A stretch of DNA of 64,000 nt from Penium margaritaceum (lineage: Eukaryota > Streptophyta > Zygnematophyceae > Desmidiales > Peniaceae): contig SZWC01007361.1 in NCBI GenBank assembly GCA_023375785.1, positions 6,730 through 70,729 of the forward strand, written 5' to 3'. The position numbers and the translations under genes were made by a program. Of this stretch, positions 33,911 through 44,739 are shown in pieces (the first letter of the stretch is position 1; each line of letters opens with the position of its first letter). The notes beneath the pieces were generated by a model that was given only the letters and a program-made list of their open reading frames with translations, was not told where the DNA came from and did not search any database.

Positions 33911-35128
33911 ACCCCCTCCTTCTTTCCCTTCTTTTTCTTTTGAACTCACCTCTTCTCACACCCAACCCACCCTTCCCGCCCATTTTTTTCTCAACTTCTT
34001 CCTCAACCCCCGGTGCCCATCACCCGATTCAGGAGTGCCCTCTAGAAATGGGGCATGTCATGATTGGAGGGGGATAAAAAATAGGAGGGGGCGATTTTAG
34101 GTGGTCCCCCCTCGCTCCTTGCTTGCTCGTTACAAAAAAGCGAGCGAGCAAGTGAGCGAGTGAGCGAGTGAGAGGGGGGTCCATCCCTCTCTCCGTCCGT
34201 CGGCCGTTGGGGCCGACGGGGCCGACAGGCCCCTCCGAGACACCCCTCGGAGGGGGCTCGACGGGGTCCTCAGAGGGCCCTCTCGAGAGGGGGGGGCTCG
34301 AGGGGCCAACGTACCCCCTCCGAGGGGCCCCTTTCAGGGGGCTGGAGGGAGCCCTTTGGAGGGGAACCCTTGGAGGAGGGCTACGAGGCCCTTGTAGTAG
34401 CAGCAGTTGTAGTGTCGGGTGCAACTGCTGCGGTTGCTGCTCCTACAGCTGCTTCCGTTGTTCTTGCTGCTGCTACTACTCTGTGTAGCAGCAGCAGCTG
34501 CTGATGCTGCTTATTGATGTCGTCGCTACTACTGTTGTGTCCACTGTTGCTGCTGCTACTACTCTATGCAGTAACAACAGCTACTGCTTGCTACTGCCGC
34601 CGTTGCTGCTTGCTGCTATCACTGGTGCTGCTGCTGCTGCACGTTACTGCTGCTGCTGTTGCTGCTATACGCTGCTGCTGCTACTGCCGCCGCTGCCGCA
34701 ATGGCTGCTGCTGCTATTGCTGCTGCTGCAGCGGCTGATGCGCTACTACAGGTGCTGTTACTACTACTGCAGCGCGGCACTGCGGCTGATGTTATTGCTG
34801 CTACTGCCGCCTGTGCAGCTGCTGCAAATGCTAGCGATGGCCACTGCTGATGCTACTATCGCCGCTGCTGCTATTGCTATGAGCGGTTGCTCTGCCGCCA
34901 TTGCTCCTGCTGCGCGGAATTGCAGCTACCATGGCTGGTATGTCTTCTGCTGTTAGTGTTGTAGCCACCGCAGTCGTTAATGCAACTGTGCTCGGCTCAC
35001 CGCCCCTGTGGCGTTCACGGGCAGTTGCTTCGTGCTCCCTCACACTGTTGTTGGCGTGGCGCCACGTGGCGTGATCTCTTTGCGTTCCACCCACTGCTGA
35101 TGCTTCTGCTGCTCACACGTAGTGCTGT
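33911..35128 (-). other. F1 internal stretch right of G2: pyrimidine tract, GC-rich block and CTG/CAG leader
   Basis: No gene. 33911-34020 is pyrimidine-rich. 34135-34175 is a (GAGC)n/(GAGT)n-like run. 34195-34395 is very GC-rich, with overlapping inverted repeats such as CCCCTCCGAG and CTCGGAGGGG. 34395-34930 is CTG-rich on the plus strand, which is (CAG)n-like in element sense, as in the B leader. The PBS follows at 35129. Confidence 0.65.
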
Positions 35129-35140
35129 GCTCTGATACCA
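35129..35140 (-). other. F1 primer-binding site (tRNA-iMet)
   Basis: TGGTATCAGAGC on the minus strand, abutting the F1 5' LTR at 35141. Confidence 0.85.
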
Positions 35141-35389
35141 AATTGGAAATAAATTAGGGCATGCAGGCCCATGCAAAAAGGAACATGAGCTCTGGGTGTG
35201 AATGTAATGCAAAACGGAATAGAATTGGCTAAGTCTGGAATGCATAATATGAAAGAACAAGGAGAGAGTACAAATGAGCCCCTAGCGGGCTTATGTAGGG
35301 GCACCGGCAGCTAGCCGCACCGGGCCCCATCACCCCCGCTGAACCCAAACGAGTTAGCACGGAGAACACACTGCGTATACCAAGATAAC

Positions 35390-36149
35390 TGTAAGCGGGA
35401 CAGTGCCAACGGCTTGAGGTTTCCTTGAATGTAAAATATGACTGTAGATTTGGAATGTACAGGAAAAATTGTGTGAGAATGACCCAAGAACGGGGTCGAT
35501 CCATTTAAGAATCGAGGAAGTTACGCCGGGCCAAAGGTTGGACAGGCCGAGGGGAAAACAAGTGACGGGAATTCGTCCCCAAGGACCATGGTTCGACCCT
35601 CGGAAGACTAAACAAGGCCAAAGCGCCCCTTGCGGCCCGGTTAGTCAATGAATCAAGGATCATTGAGGTCCATGGGCGCTTCGGAATGGCGCTCTGATGT
35701 GTTATTGCCAGAAAGGGAGTCTCGGGCGGCCGTCACCGCCGCTAGTGGTGCTGCCAGTGACAGATTGCCGTGGTTCACGGAAACGGCCATATCTCGGCCG
35801 TTCCTTCACGGAATGATGCGATTCTTGGTGCGTTGGAAATCTGGGAAGATGAGCTACGTGAAGTTGAGGCAATATGGCTCATCACAGGCTCGTACAGAGC
35901 CGCGCACGGTTCAGCGACCTCGGGTCGCCTAGGATATGTCATCATGTACATATAGTCTTGTATGTGGACACTTGAATAACAAGTACATTTTACTACCACT
36001 TTGCCACATATGTCCCTGTGCTCCCCTAAGACAACCATACACTTTTTCAATCCCGGGGTGGTGTGCACCGGCCTCCCCTTGGTCGCCGTTGCTGCCGGTT
36101 GGTACCTACACCATCCGGTTGAGGCTAGCACACTGCGCCCGATTCACAC
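35390..36149 (+). repeat. G1 5' LTR
   Basis: About 760 bp, from TGTAAGC to TTCACA(C), pairing with 40986-41755. Carries a tRNA-like pair of boxes: AGGCCGAGGGG (35544-35554) and GGTTCGACCC (35590-35599). Confidence 0.87.
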
Positions 36150-36150
36150 T

Positions 36151-36162
36151 TGGTATCAGAGC
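36151..36162 (+). other. G1 primer-binding site (tRNA-iMet)
   Basis: TGGTATCAGAGC one base after the LTR. Confidence 0.85.
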
Positions 36163-36239
36163 CACCCTTGGCTCAGGGGCAGAATCACCTACGTGACAAT
36201 CTCTCCTCGACAGCGTAGACTAGCACGCATCTTGTCTAT

Positions 36240-37380
36240 TTGGCGGATCCATGTCCAAGGCCAACCACGCAATCTAGTGACAAGGCTGTAATAGGAGGAC
36301 CCGTTGAGGAAGAATTTGTACCGGACGCAGAGATGACTTCATCCGGCACGTACTCATTGGCTGCGATGTTTGTCACACAAGGTAAAGTAACAGCAGCCGC
36401 AACGTTGCAGAAGTTGCTCGCCGACATGCAGGCCAAGATGGACCTGTTAGAGAAGCAAAATGCATACCTCAACCAAGAGCTCGTGAAGTGTCCAGTGACA
36501 ACACCAGAGGCAGTTGCCACCGCAAAAGTACCTACGGTGGGCATCCAGAGCCCGTCCAAGCCGGAGCCGTTTGACCTATCAAAGAATGATGGGCCAGCTC
36601 CACACGCTTGGATACTGAGAGTGGAATTGTACTTCCCCGCCCTCGGCATGGATGCCTCAAGGTATGAGGCACGCCACGACTATGCCTTAACCCTGTTGAG
36701 AGGGGCATCGTTGGATTGGTGGGCCGATGTGATGCGGTCCAATCCACACGGCAGTGGAGCACTAATGGTCGCCGACATTGCGGTCGCGACCGGAATCTCA
36801 ACCCCATCGGCTCCAACCTGCAGCAGTGGCGACCCTACCCTGAAATGGCCGACCTCGTGGAAAGAGTTCACGGAGTCGTTCATTAAGCGGTTCACCGTGG
36901 GTGATGTGAGGAATAACACTCCAAGCTGTGTCGACTTTGCCAAACTGGCGGCTTCGCTGACTACACTCGCAGGTTTCGTGAGATCGTTGCCAATTGTGGC
37001 TTCAACTCCCACAAAATGTACTCCCACTATAGCAACAGCCTCAAGGACGATGTCTGCGCTGTGATAGTGATACACGACCTCAACGACGACCTGTCGACAA
37101 TGATCGCAGCAACAAAACGATACAACTCGCGCGTGCACCAAGCTCATACCAACAGTCACAACTCTTCCGGTGGTGGTTACGGCAAGCGGACCGAGAGCGA
37201 CAACAGGCCCATGGAGATTGGAGTGTTGCAACAGCGCAGCTGTGTTACAACTGTGGCAAGCCTAGCCACATTGCGCTTGACTGCTGGCGTCCAAAGAAGG
37301 GCGACAGCAAGGGTAAGCGGCAAGGAAACGGGAAGCAAGCCACAAAAGAAGTAGAGAAAGCAACAAAGGAGTCAGGAAAC
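36240..37380 (+). pseudogene. gag: G1 gag, fossil
   Basis: A short coiled-coil-like N-terminal part ('KLLADMQAKMDLLEKQNAYL') precedes the capsid-like region with 'PFDLSKNDGPAPHAWILRVELYF', 'ALTLLRGASLDWWADV' and 'WKEFTESFIKRF'. A CCHC zinc-knuckle sequence ('CYNCGKPSHIALDC') is encoded at 37243-37284, followed by a Lys-rich tail. Confidence 0.82.
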
Positions 37381-37539
37381 GAGGAGAGCCCGGAGTAGAT
37401 GGCGTTACTCCTGGCTCCTCTCAGCCCAAACCGCCTGTTGACCGCCCAACCAAACGCCTTGCGGCAATTAAGGGGTTTTCATGGTCAAGGCATGGGATTC
37501 GGGGTATAAGGAGGAGCAGCCCGCACTTCTCTAGGAGGC

Positions 37540-37930
37540 GCAAGTAAAAGGCGTCAAGGGGAAGGTGGGGAGTCTGTTGGATTGTGGCACAAGCCACAGT
37601 TTTGTGAGCATGGAGTGTGCTCAAAAGTGGGGCCTTGCGCTCACGAGTAAGAAGCGAACCGCTAACCAAGTGGACGTCACGATTGAAGTGGGTACCCTGC
37701 CCGTCCCCTGTCCATTCGCGTGGGGAAGCTTCACATAACGACCGTATACCGGGTGTGCCCGATGAAGGATTGCGATGTGATCCTCGGTCGTGACTTCCTC
37801 CACAAGTACAACCCCATCGTCAATTGGGAGGCTCGCACCGTCTCAGTCAAGCTCGGAGACAATGAGCATTCCCTACCTACGTGGTTCGAAGAAGTCGAGG
37901 AGGAGGAGACTTGCGGGGAGGAAGCACTGC
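37540..37930 (+). pseudogene. G1 protease, fossil
   Basis: Protease-type active-site context ('LLDCGTSHSFVS') near 37575-37610 and the downstream 'DCDVILGRDFLHKYNPIVNW' motif at about 37770-37830. An acidic stretch follows before RT. Confidence 0.78.
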
Positions 37931-38219
37931 AGTAGTCGGTGCCTCGCAAGGAGGAACCGGCGCCTATAATGCTGAATTTGGTGTAGCTCAAGCACGCGAT
38001 TCGAGAAAAGGAGTAGATTTTTCTGGCGTTCGTGCCAGACGTTGAGGATGGTTTTGATGAACCGGAGGACGTGGCGCCTACCATGGTGCATGGGGCGACT
38101 CGTGAGCAGCCGGGGGCCCAAGGCAAGTTTGCCGTAGTGCCCAAAGGGCTTCGGAAGGTGTGTACAGAGTTCGAGGACGTATTCCTTGACACCCTCCCGA
38201 CGGGTCTGTCACTGAAGCG

Positions 38220-39055
38220 GGACGTGAACCATCGCATCGACCTCAAACCTGGAGCACGCCCGCCTGTTCGTGCAACGTACCGCATGAGCGACGCGCAACT
38301 GCAGAATCTCAAGAAGCAGTTGACCGAGATGATGGAGCACGGCTTCATCTGCCCGTCCTCGTCTCCTTATGTTGCACCTGTCTTGTTTGTGCAGAAAAAG
38401 ACAAGGAAGATGCACATGTGCGTGGACTATTACGCGTTGAACGAGTTAACCATCAAGAACTGGTACCCACTTCCACGAGCCAAGGAGCTCTTTGACCAGC
38501 TCCGTGCGGCTCAATTCTTCACAAAGATCAACCTTCATTCTAGCCACCACCAGATCCGCATCGATGCAGATGACGAGGAAAAGACGGCCTTCCGCACCCG
38601 CTGTAGTCACTACGAGTTCCTCGTTATGCCTTTTGGGCTGACCAATGCGTTGGCGACCTTCATGGCGGCGATGAACAACATCTTCAGGCCGTACTTGGAT
38701 GAATTTGTGGTGGTTTACCTCGACAACATCTTGGTGTACTGCACGACAGCGGAGGAGCATGAGGAGCATGTGAAGAAGGTCCTCGTGATTTTGAGGAAGG
38801 AGATTTTTTTTGCAAAGCTCTCTCAGTGTGAGTTCGCGGTGGGTAAAGTTGAATTCCTTGGACACATCATTGGCGATGGACGGATTGCCTTGAACACGCA
38901 CAAAGTGTCAGCCGTGAAAGAGTGGCGGAAGTTGCTTAATGTGCATGATGTGCAAGTGTTCCTTGGTTTTTGCAACTACTACCGCAGGTTCATCCTTGGC
39001 TATGCGGGAGTGTCAATATCACTCTCCAATCTCACTCGCAAGGAGTACGAGTGGA
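38220..39055 (+). pseudogene. G1 reverse transcriptase, fossil
   Basis: 'DVNHRIDLKPGARPPVRATYRM', 'VDYYALNELTIKNWYPLPRAKELFDQL', 'FGLTNALATFMAAMN', the catalytic-loop region 'VVVYLDNILVY' and 'FLGHIIGDGRIALN', then 'FLGFCNYYRRFI'. Typical Gypsy RT. Confidence 0.88.
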
Positions 39056-39059
39056 GTTA

Positions 39060-39530
39060 GGGGGTTAGCGAACAAGAAGCCTTTGAGAATCTCAAAAGGG
39101 CTCTAATCTTCGTGCCGGCCTTGCACTTGGCCGATAGCGGATGTGAGTTAGAAATGAAAACAGATGCATCGGACCTGGGTCATTGTGGGATCCTTTTGCA
39201 GGATTTTGGAAATGGGTCGCAGTCGGTCGCCTACTACTCACGCAAGTTGCGCGGGGTTTAGCTGAACTACGCCACCCATGACAAGGAGATGCTCGTCGTG
39301 GTCGCAACCTTCAAGAACTCGCAGTGCTACCTCAAGGCGCTGAAGTGCATGGTCTACACCGACCATCGCACGTTTAAGTACTTCAAGATGTAGCCGAACC
39401 TAAGCCGGCGGCAAGCGCGTTGGGTGGAGTACCTCGAGTCGCACTTTGACTACGAGATCGTGTACCGGCCGGGTCGCATCAACCCAGCCGACGCACTCTC
39501 ACATCGACCGGACCTGACGATGCGGGTCGC
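39060..39530 (+). pseudogene. G1 RNase H, fossil
   Basis: 'KTDASDLGHCGILLQDFGNGSQSVAYYSRKL', 'LNYATHDKEMLVVVATF', 'VYTDHRTFKYF' and 'VYRPGRINPADALSHRPD' are in the expected order. Confidence 0.85.
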
Positions 39531-39599
39531 GTCTCTCACCATCCACGAGAATTCTTTCCTTGTGAATCTTTTCACGGAGGGATACGAGGCGCATGGGGA

Positions 39600-40490
39600 A
39601 TACGAGGCTCAAAGAGTTTTCTTTGAGGCACCGTATTGGCAACGGCGCGGCATACAGCAAGTGGTGGTTCCCGTGGTGCCCGCACTTCGACAGCTGATTT
39701 TGGGAAGTGCCATGATAGTGGCCCGAGCGGTCACTTCTCCGCCGACAAAACATTGAAGACGGTGGCCAGCTTCTTTTGGTGACCCACCATGTCGTCGGAG
39801 GTGGCTGAATTCTGCCGGAGTTATGACGTGTGCCAAAGCCACAAGGCACGGAGGACGAAGACCCCGGTCCTCCTCCAACCCTTGCCCATACCCGAGCAGC
39901 CGTGGCAGGACATCTCCATGGAATTTATCAAGGGTTTGCCCTCGACAACGGCAGGCCACAATGCAGTGTTGGTGGTGGTGGATCGCTTCAGCAAGGTGTC
40001 GCACTTCATTGCAACACGTGATATGGTGAGCGCGGAAGGCATGGCTCGGCTGTTCCTCGAGCACGTGGCGCATCTCCATGGCGTGCCGTGGTCCATTGTG
40101 AGCGACCGTGACCCGCGCTTCACAAGCAAGCTTTGGCGAGAACTCATGGTGTGGTACGGCAGCAAGGTACAGCTGTCGACCAGTTTTCATCTTCAAACTG
40201 ACGGGCAAACAGAGTGGACAAATCAGACGCTGGAGCAGCTCCTTCGTACAGTGGGCAATCCAGACGAGACGGCGTGGGACCAGCGGTTGCCGGTCGCTGA
40301 ACTGGCGTACAACTCCGCCACGTCCGCCTCCACCGGTAAGACGCCATTTGAGTTGGTGAATGGGATGGTGCCCGCAACGCTCCTCAGTTTGCACATCGCA
40401 AGCAACCTGTCCGCGGTGGAGTCTACCGCACGTGACCTCACAAAGATTTGGGCGGCGACGCGACATGCATTGGAAAAGGCACAAGCTTAG
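39600..40490 (+). pseudogene. G1 integrase core, fossil
   Basis: The zinc-segment remnant ('YDVCQSHKARR') is followed by the core with 'ISMEFIKGLPST', 'VVVDRFSKVSHF', 'IVSDRDPRFTSKLW' and 'FHLQTDGQTEWTNQTLEQLLR'. D-D-E-type Gypsy integrase. Confidence 0.87.
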
Positions 40491-40626
40491 CAGAATGGTA
40501 CAAGTGGACCGCCGACACGAAGACGCAACGCTCAAGGTTGGTGATCGCGTGCTTCTCAACGCGTACGTCAAGCTTCGCGGGGTCCGGTCTAACAAGTTGA
40601 AATCCCGGTGACTTGGTCCATTCGAG

Positions 40627-40974
40627 GTGCTCAAAATGTGGACACCCGTGGTGGCGCGGTTGGCTCTTCTGCCTTCCGTGCCAGTCCACGACGTGTTCCA
40701 CATGTTCAAGCTCAAGCTCTACCATGATCCGGCCAAACATTTTCCAAGCCGCAGTTCTAAGCCTCCCCCTCAGGTGATCATGGAGGGCGAGCAAGAGTTT
40801 GAGGTGGAGGCCATCCTTGACCACCGTCGTGGCCATGGATGGGAGTACCTTGTCAAGTGGAAGGGCTACAATGCAGCCCATAAATCATGGGAGCCTGCAC
40901 ACAACTTCAACGTTGGCGGGGTGAATGCCATCCTCTGGGACTATCAAGAGCAAACCAAGACGACTCGCTCGTAA
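40627..40974 (+). pseudogene. G1 integrase tail and chromodomain, fossil
   Basis: The integrase C-terminal module ('VHDVFHMFKLKLYH') is followed by a well-kept chromodomain (40795-40909: 'FEVEAILDHRRG...WEYLVKWKGY...KSWEPAHNF'). The aromatic residues and the WEP motif of the chromo fold are visible. Confidence 0.87.
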
Positions 40975-40985
40975 AGGGGGGATAG

Positions 40986-41755
40986 TGTAAGCCTGACAGT
41001 GCCAACGGCACTGATCACGGCTTGAGGCTTCCTTGAATGTGCAATTATAATGTATATTTTGAATCTACAGGAAAAACCGTGCGAGATCGACCCGAGAACG
41101 GGGTCGATCCATCAAGAATTTAGGAAGTTACGTCCGGCCAAAGGTTGGACAGGCCGAGGGGAAAACAAGTGACGGGAATTCATCCCCAAGGACCAAGGTT
41201 CGACCCTTGGAAGACCCAACAAGGCTGAAGCACCTCTTGCGGCCTGGTTATTCAATGAATCAAGGATCATCGAGGGCCAAGGGCGCTTTGGAATGGCGCC
41301 CCGATGTGTTATTGCCAGAAAGGGCGTTTCGTGCGGCCGTACCGCCGCTAGTGGTGCTGCCAGCGGCAGATTGTCGTGGTTCACGGAAACGGCCATATCT
41401 CAGTCGTTCCTTCACGGAATGATGTGATTCTTCGTACGTTAAAAAGCTGGAAAGATGAGCTACGTGATGCTGAAGAAATAATGCCCATCCCAGGCTCATA
41501 TGAATCCCCACACGGCTCGGCGGCCTTGGGTCGCCTAGGACGTGTCATCATGTACATATAGTCTTGTACGTTGACACTTGAACAACAAGTACAGTTCACT
41601 ACCACTTTGCCACACGTGTCCCCGTGCTCCTCCAAGACAACCCTATGCTTCCGCAAACCTGGGAAGGTGTGCACCGGTCTCCCCTCGGTCGCTGTCATTG
41701 CCAGTTGGTGCCTACACCATCCGGTTGAGGCTAGCACACCTCGCCCGGTTCACAC
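40986..41755 (+). repeat. G1 3' LTR
   Basis: About 770 bp, pairing with 35390-36149. Contains AGGCCGAGGGG (41151-41161) and a T-arm-like palindrome CCAAGGTTCGACCCTTGG (41193-41210). Confidence 0.87.
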
Positions 41756-42429
41756 TAACAATCAACGGTGGTCTCCTCGAGGCACCGGAATAGCTCTCCG
41801 AGTGTCCGGGTCTCGACCACCAAGAAATAAGACCAGTGCTAGAAAACCGTGGAATTAGGGTCTAGACATCATGCACGGCTTTCCGAACATCGGAAGCACT
41901 ACTACTGCCACCGGGTCTCCTCGTCGCACGAGTAAAATCCACCGGGTGCGCGGGTCTCAACCCACCGAGAAAACTCTCCTAGCTCTCAACAAGCACACAG
42001 AGCTGCCGGAACGCATCGACCGCATCTCGCCGGCGCTTTCGTAGATGGTGGAGAAGTCTTGGGACACTCCGGAGGCCCGCCGTGTCGTCACGCCCTCCTC
42101 TACCATATACCACAAACGTGGGTCTATGGGTAATCCATCGGCATCGGTCGTGACGGGTGGAAGCCACACAAACCAACAGCGGCCGACACCACGTGGATCG
42201 AGCGGGGTTCCCTAGCCTGTGGACGGTTTGACCGGATGGCTTGACGGTCAGAAACTCTGGACAACCGCGGTTTTGGCCTAGTCGGCGAAGGATTCTATCC
42301 AGTTTGTTGTAGTCTCTAAGCGTTTCCTTGCTGTCTCTCTACCTTTTCAAGGACTTTCTGTCATGTTGTGTTCTATGCAACATACACTCTCACACAAAAT
42401 GTTGCTCAAGGGATTTCTCCATTCCCTCA

Positions 42430-42440
42430 TGGTATCAGAG
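42430..42440 (+). other. C primer-binding site
   Basis: TGGTATCAGAG directly after the C 5' LTR end CCCTCA. Confidence 0.82.
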
Positions 42441-43780
42441 AAGTAAGGAGACCACATTGTTGCATTCCACCATACATTAGCTGCAACAGAGACTCCTTGG
42501 CTGGGCTAGGCTGGGTTAGGTGCCGCGAAGATCCTAGCAATGCCATAGCCCTGTGCTGAGCGCTCACAATATGAAGCTCTCCGACACAAGTTTTGCAGGC
42601 GAAACGCTGCGAAAACTTCTCGATAGCTTCCTTCATCGTGTCTGTCATGCTGGCGGCGATGCAACTAAGTTGCCATAACAGCTCTAGTAGCAAAAGCAGC
42701 TTCAACTGTAGCAGAACATGCCGTAGAAGCATCCCTTGGCATCTGCCCCAGCACCGCTAGAGATTTGGCAGATCTGGCAGCATCGATAGTGGCAGCTTTC
42801 AGCTACCGTGGCGACGGTTGCCATAGCAACATCAACAACTGCATATCTATAGATGTTGCAATAGCAACATCTCTTGCGATTGCTTTCGGCTATAGCTACA
42901 ACAATAGGTGCAATCACAGGTGCGAGGGACAGGAGTAGCCGTATCCGTAGCTAGCACTAGTGTAGTAGTGGCAGCAGTAGTAGCAACATTAGTGGCAGAC
43001 GCAGCTCGCAACTATAGTAGGAGCAACACCAGCAGCAGCTGTTGGTCCTCGCAGCAAAGCATTGTAGCACGCAACAGTAGTAAACGATAGCAAGCGGCAA
43101 CGGTATAAGCCGCCTCACAGTTGTGCGCAACTGCAAGCCACTCGTCACATGCCGCGCCATCAGTTGCTTGCATCAGCAGGAGCAATCGCATCACACGCAA
43201 CACTCGCAACAGGAAACACCACCCGACAACTGCAGCAAGTACACCAACAGAGGGCAATGCATTGGCAATTACTATAGAGTCAACAACAACATCATGCACA
43301 TCTTCCAAGAAGTTGCATTCTAGCTTCCTACTGCTCCTTGCCAGCCCGTCACGTCGTTGTCGACGGGCTTGTGTTCAACGGGCCCGTCACAGGACAAGCT
43401 CCTTGACTATGGCAGGGCTTGACTTGGTGCTCAAGACCCAAAGCACAAACAAAGAAGGGGAGGGGTGAACCCGGGTCCACCACTCATTGGCCATCTCTAG
43501 ACAACCACCCTTAGCAAGTGCTGCCTTCTCTTTTCAGTCTCATGTAAACATCTACATGTATGTTTTTTTTCTATTTTCCTTTCTCTCCTATTATGCCTCC
43601 CTATCTCTCTCCTCTTGTTTGAGACTCGAACAGTTGGGGGTTTCTCCCAGTATCTTGGGAGACCACCATTTGGTAGCTCAGAACCTAGGCACACAGGATT
43701 TTCCCCACCTTGGTCGAGACCCAGGTACTCGAGTCTCTATCAGAGTACCTCGGGAAACCCTATGTTCTTTGAGTTGTGAC
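42441..43780 (+). other. C leader
   Basis: No gene. Triplet-like CAG/GCA runs lie at 42650-43120. A CGTCGTTGTCGACGGGC palindromic block is near 43350. Two hairpin motifs lie near the end: TCTCCCA/TGGGAGA arms around 43632-43652, and 43712-43759, which begins GGTCGAGACCC. Confidence 0.65.
43712..43759 (-). repeat. Hairpin motif in the C leader
   Basis: Minus-strand reading begins GGTTTCCCG and ends GGGTCTCGACC, with arms GGTACTC and GAGTACC in between: the same frame as the F-element units. In element sense (plus strand) it reads GGTCGAGACCC first, the same orientation as in F. Confidence 0.65.
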
Positions 43781-44359
43781 TCTTGCACATGAATATCCTT
43801 GTGCACTCGAAGGATAATGGAGGATAGGACCCTCACTGTCGCCTCTTTGGCAGCATGACATCCTCGATGATGCCATCACCCGACGCCTCTTTGACGGGGC
43901 CCTACTCGGCCCCATCATTCTACGGACCACCTTTGGCGGCACATATTCCTCCTTCTTGGCTGTACACATCAGCCACATTCAGACCGCCATCCGTTGGCTA
44001 CACACAGTCACAGTGGTTCCCCGCATCAACTTCACTCCTCTCCCAGTCGTCTCAAGCTCGCACCACCCGGCTACCCAGTATTCCACCACCTCTTCTTCAG
44101 TGTCTTCCCCGCTGCCACCACACGATACCTCCTATGGTGTGAGTTTGGCTTTTGGCTCTAGGGTCACCATTGTGAGTCAGATGGATCCCATAGGGGAGCG
44201 TCATTGGGCAGTCCAGTTGGGGGTGATGCATGGATTGAGGAGTGGCAGCATGCTACATGTCCTTGGTTTTTGGCCCATTGTCTCGGTCGTGCTCTGTTAT
44301 CTGCTGCTAGTGTGGGTCCTGTCACTTCATGTCATGCCTTGTCCCTTGCTGATGTTTGT

Positions 44360-44660
44360 CTTGACTTTTGGATTCTCCATTCTGGAGCCACGCACCACAT
44401 GACGTCGTCACATGTTGCCCTTGTGTTGTTGGGGCCTATTGGTGATGTTCATTTTTTTTGCACTGGTTTAGGATAGATGTTAACTGTCCAGGGCGTTCTT
44501 GTTGTGCGGTTTGTTGGCCGCTCCGATGACGTCTTCCTCCCTCATGTGTTGTATGTGCCTGCACTTCAGGTGAGCCTACTATCAGTCACTACCCTTGACG
44601 ATCAAGGCCTGGACTTTGTCGCATCTTGTGGCATTGGTTCTATTTTTGTTGCAGTCATCT
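44360..44660 (+). pseudogene. C protease-like segment, fossil
   Basis: 'FWILHSGATHHMTSSHVALVLLGPIGDV' and 'VLYVPALQVSLLSVTTLDDQGL' match the Copia protease region. Between the leader and this point (43780-44360) there is a Pro/Ser-rich stretch but no recognisable capsid region or zinc knuckle. Confidence 0.78.
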
Positions 44661-44739
44661 AGGTGTGTTGTGCTACGTGGCCCCCCTTGCGACAAGTGGT
44701 ATCGTGTGCCTCTGTTTGCCACTACCACATCTGCTGCTA

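Larger units (their letters stand above)
35390..41755 (+). mobile_element. Gypsy G1: full-length chromodomain LTR retrotransposon fossil
   Basis: Ty3/Gypsy on the plus strand, inserted in the F1 5' LTR with TSD TAAC (35386-35389 and 41756-41759). 5' LTR 35390-36149, PBS 36151-36162, gag, protease, RT, RNase H, integrase, chromodomain, PPT near 40974-40985, 3' LTR 40986-41755. By eye the LTRs differ at roughly a tenth of positions. Broken, with about eight to ten breaks. A different family from G2. Confidence 0.9.
20385..42178 (-). mobile_element. F1: non-autonomous LTR element without recognisable pol
   Basis: Minus strand, inserted in the X 3' LTR with a perfect TSD GCGGC (20380-20384 and 42179-42183). 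Own sequence: 3' LTR 20385-21053, PPT 21054-21063, internal 21054-25069 and 33911-35128, PBS 35129-35140, 5' LTR 35141-35389 plus 41760-42178 (668 bp in total). Gypsy G2 sits in the internal region and Gypsy G1 in the 5' LTR. About 5.2 kb of internal sequence shows no gag, PR, RT, RNase H or integrase. It holds instead a tandem hairpin array, a conserved unknown reading frame and a triplet-repeat leader. By eye the LTRs differ at roughly a tenth of positions. The layout fits a LARD-type element. Confidence 0.8.
35141..42178 (-). repeat. F1 5' LTR, split by G1
   Basis: 35141-35389 and 41760-42178, 668 bp in total against 669 bp for the 3' LTR. Two hairpin motifs lie in the right part (about 41770-41818 and 41913-41961). 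Confidence 0.85.
20156..42311 (+). mobile_element. X: miniature LTR element (TRIM) interrupted by F1
   Basis: 5' LTR 20156-20296 (141 bp), PBS variant (TCGGTATCAGATC, from 20297), about 74 bp of internal sequence, a G-rich polypurine tract ending at 20370, then a 3' LTR split by F1 (20371-20384 and 42184-42311, 142 bp in total). Without F1 the element is about 357 bp and has no coding capacity, which is the definition of a terminal-repeat retrotransposon in miniature. It sits in the C 5' LTR with TSD GTTTC (20151-20155) / GTCTC (42312-42316). Confidence 0.75.
1343..42429 (+). repeat. C 5' LTR (split into four parts by B, E and X)
   Basis: Part 1 (1343-1471) begins TGTTGTTATGTCAG like the 3' LTR at 47957. 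Part 2 is an 18-bp remnant (10439-10456) between B and E, preceded by the TSD copy ATTTT. Part 3 (19903-20155) matches 48130-48375 of the 3' LTR. Part 4 (42317-42429) matches 48390-48492 and ends CCATTCCCTCA next to the PBS at 42430. Confidence 0.78.

Noticed and set aside
34504-34956. Leu-rich plus-strand frame that could pass for a membrane protein
   Set aside because: It is (CTG)n in the antisense of the F1 leader.
39609-40715. Minus-strand frame of 368 codons
   Set aside because: Shadow of the G1 integrase on the plus strand.
43445-43480. T-arm-like ACCCGGGTTCAC sequence in the C leader
   Set aside because: No A-box at a fitting distance and no tRNA-like fold; probably chance.
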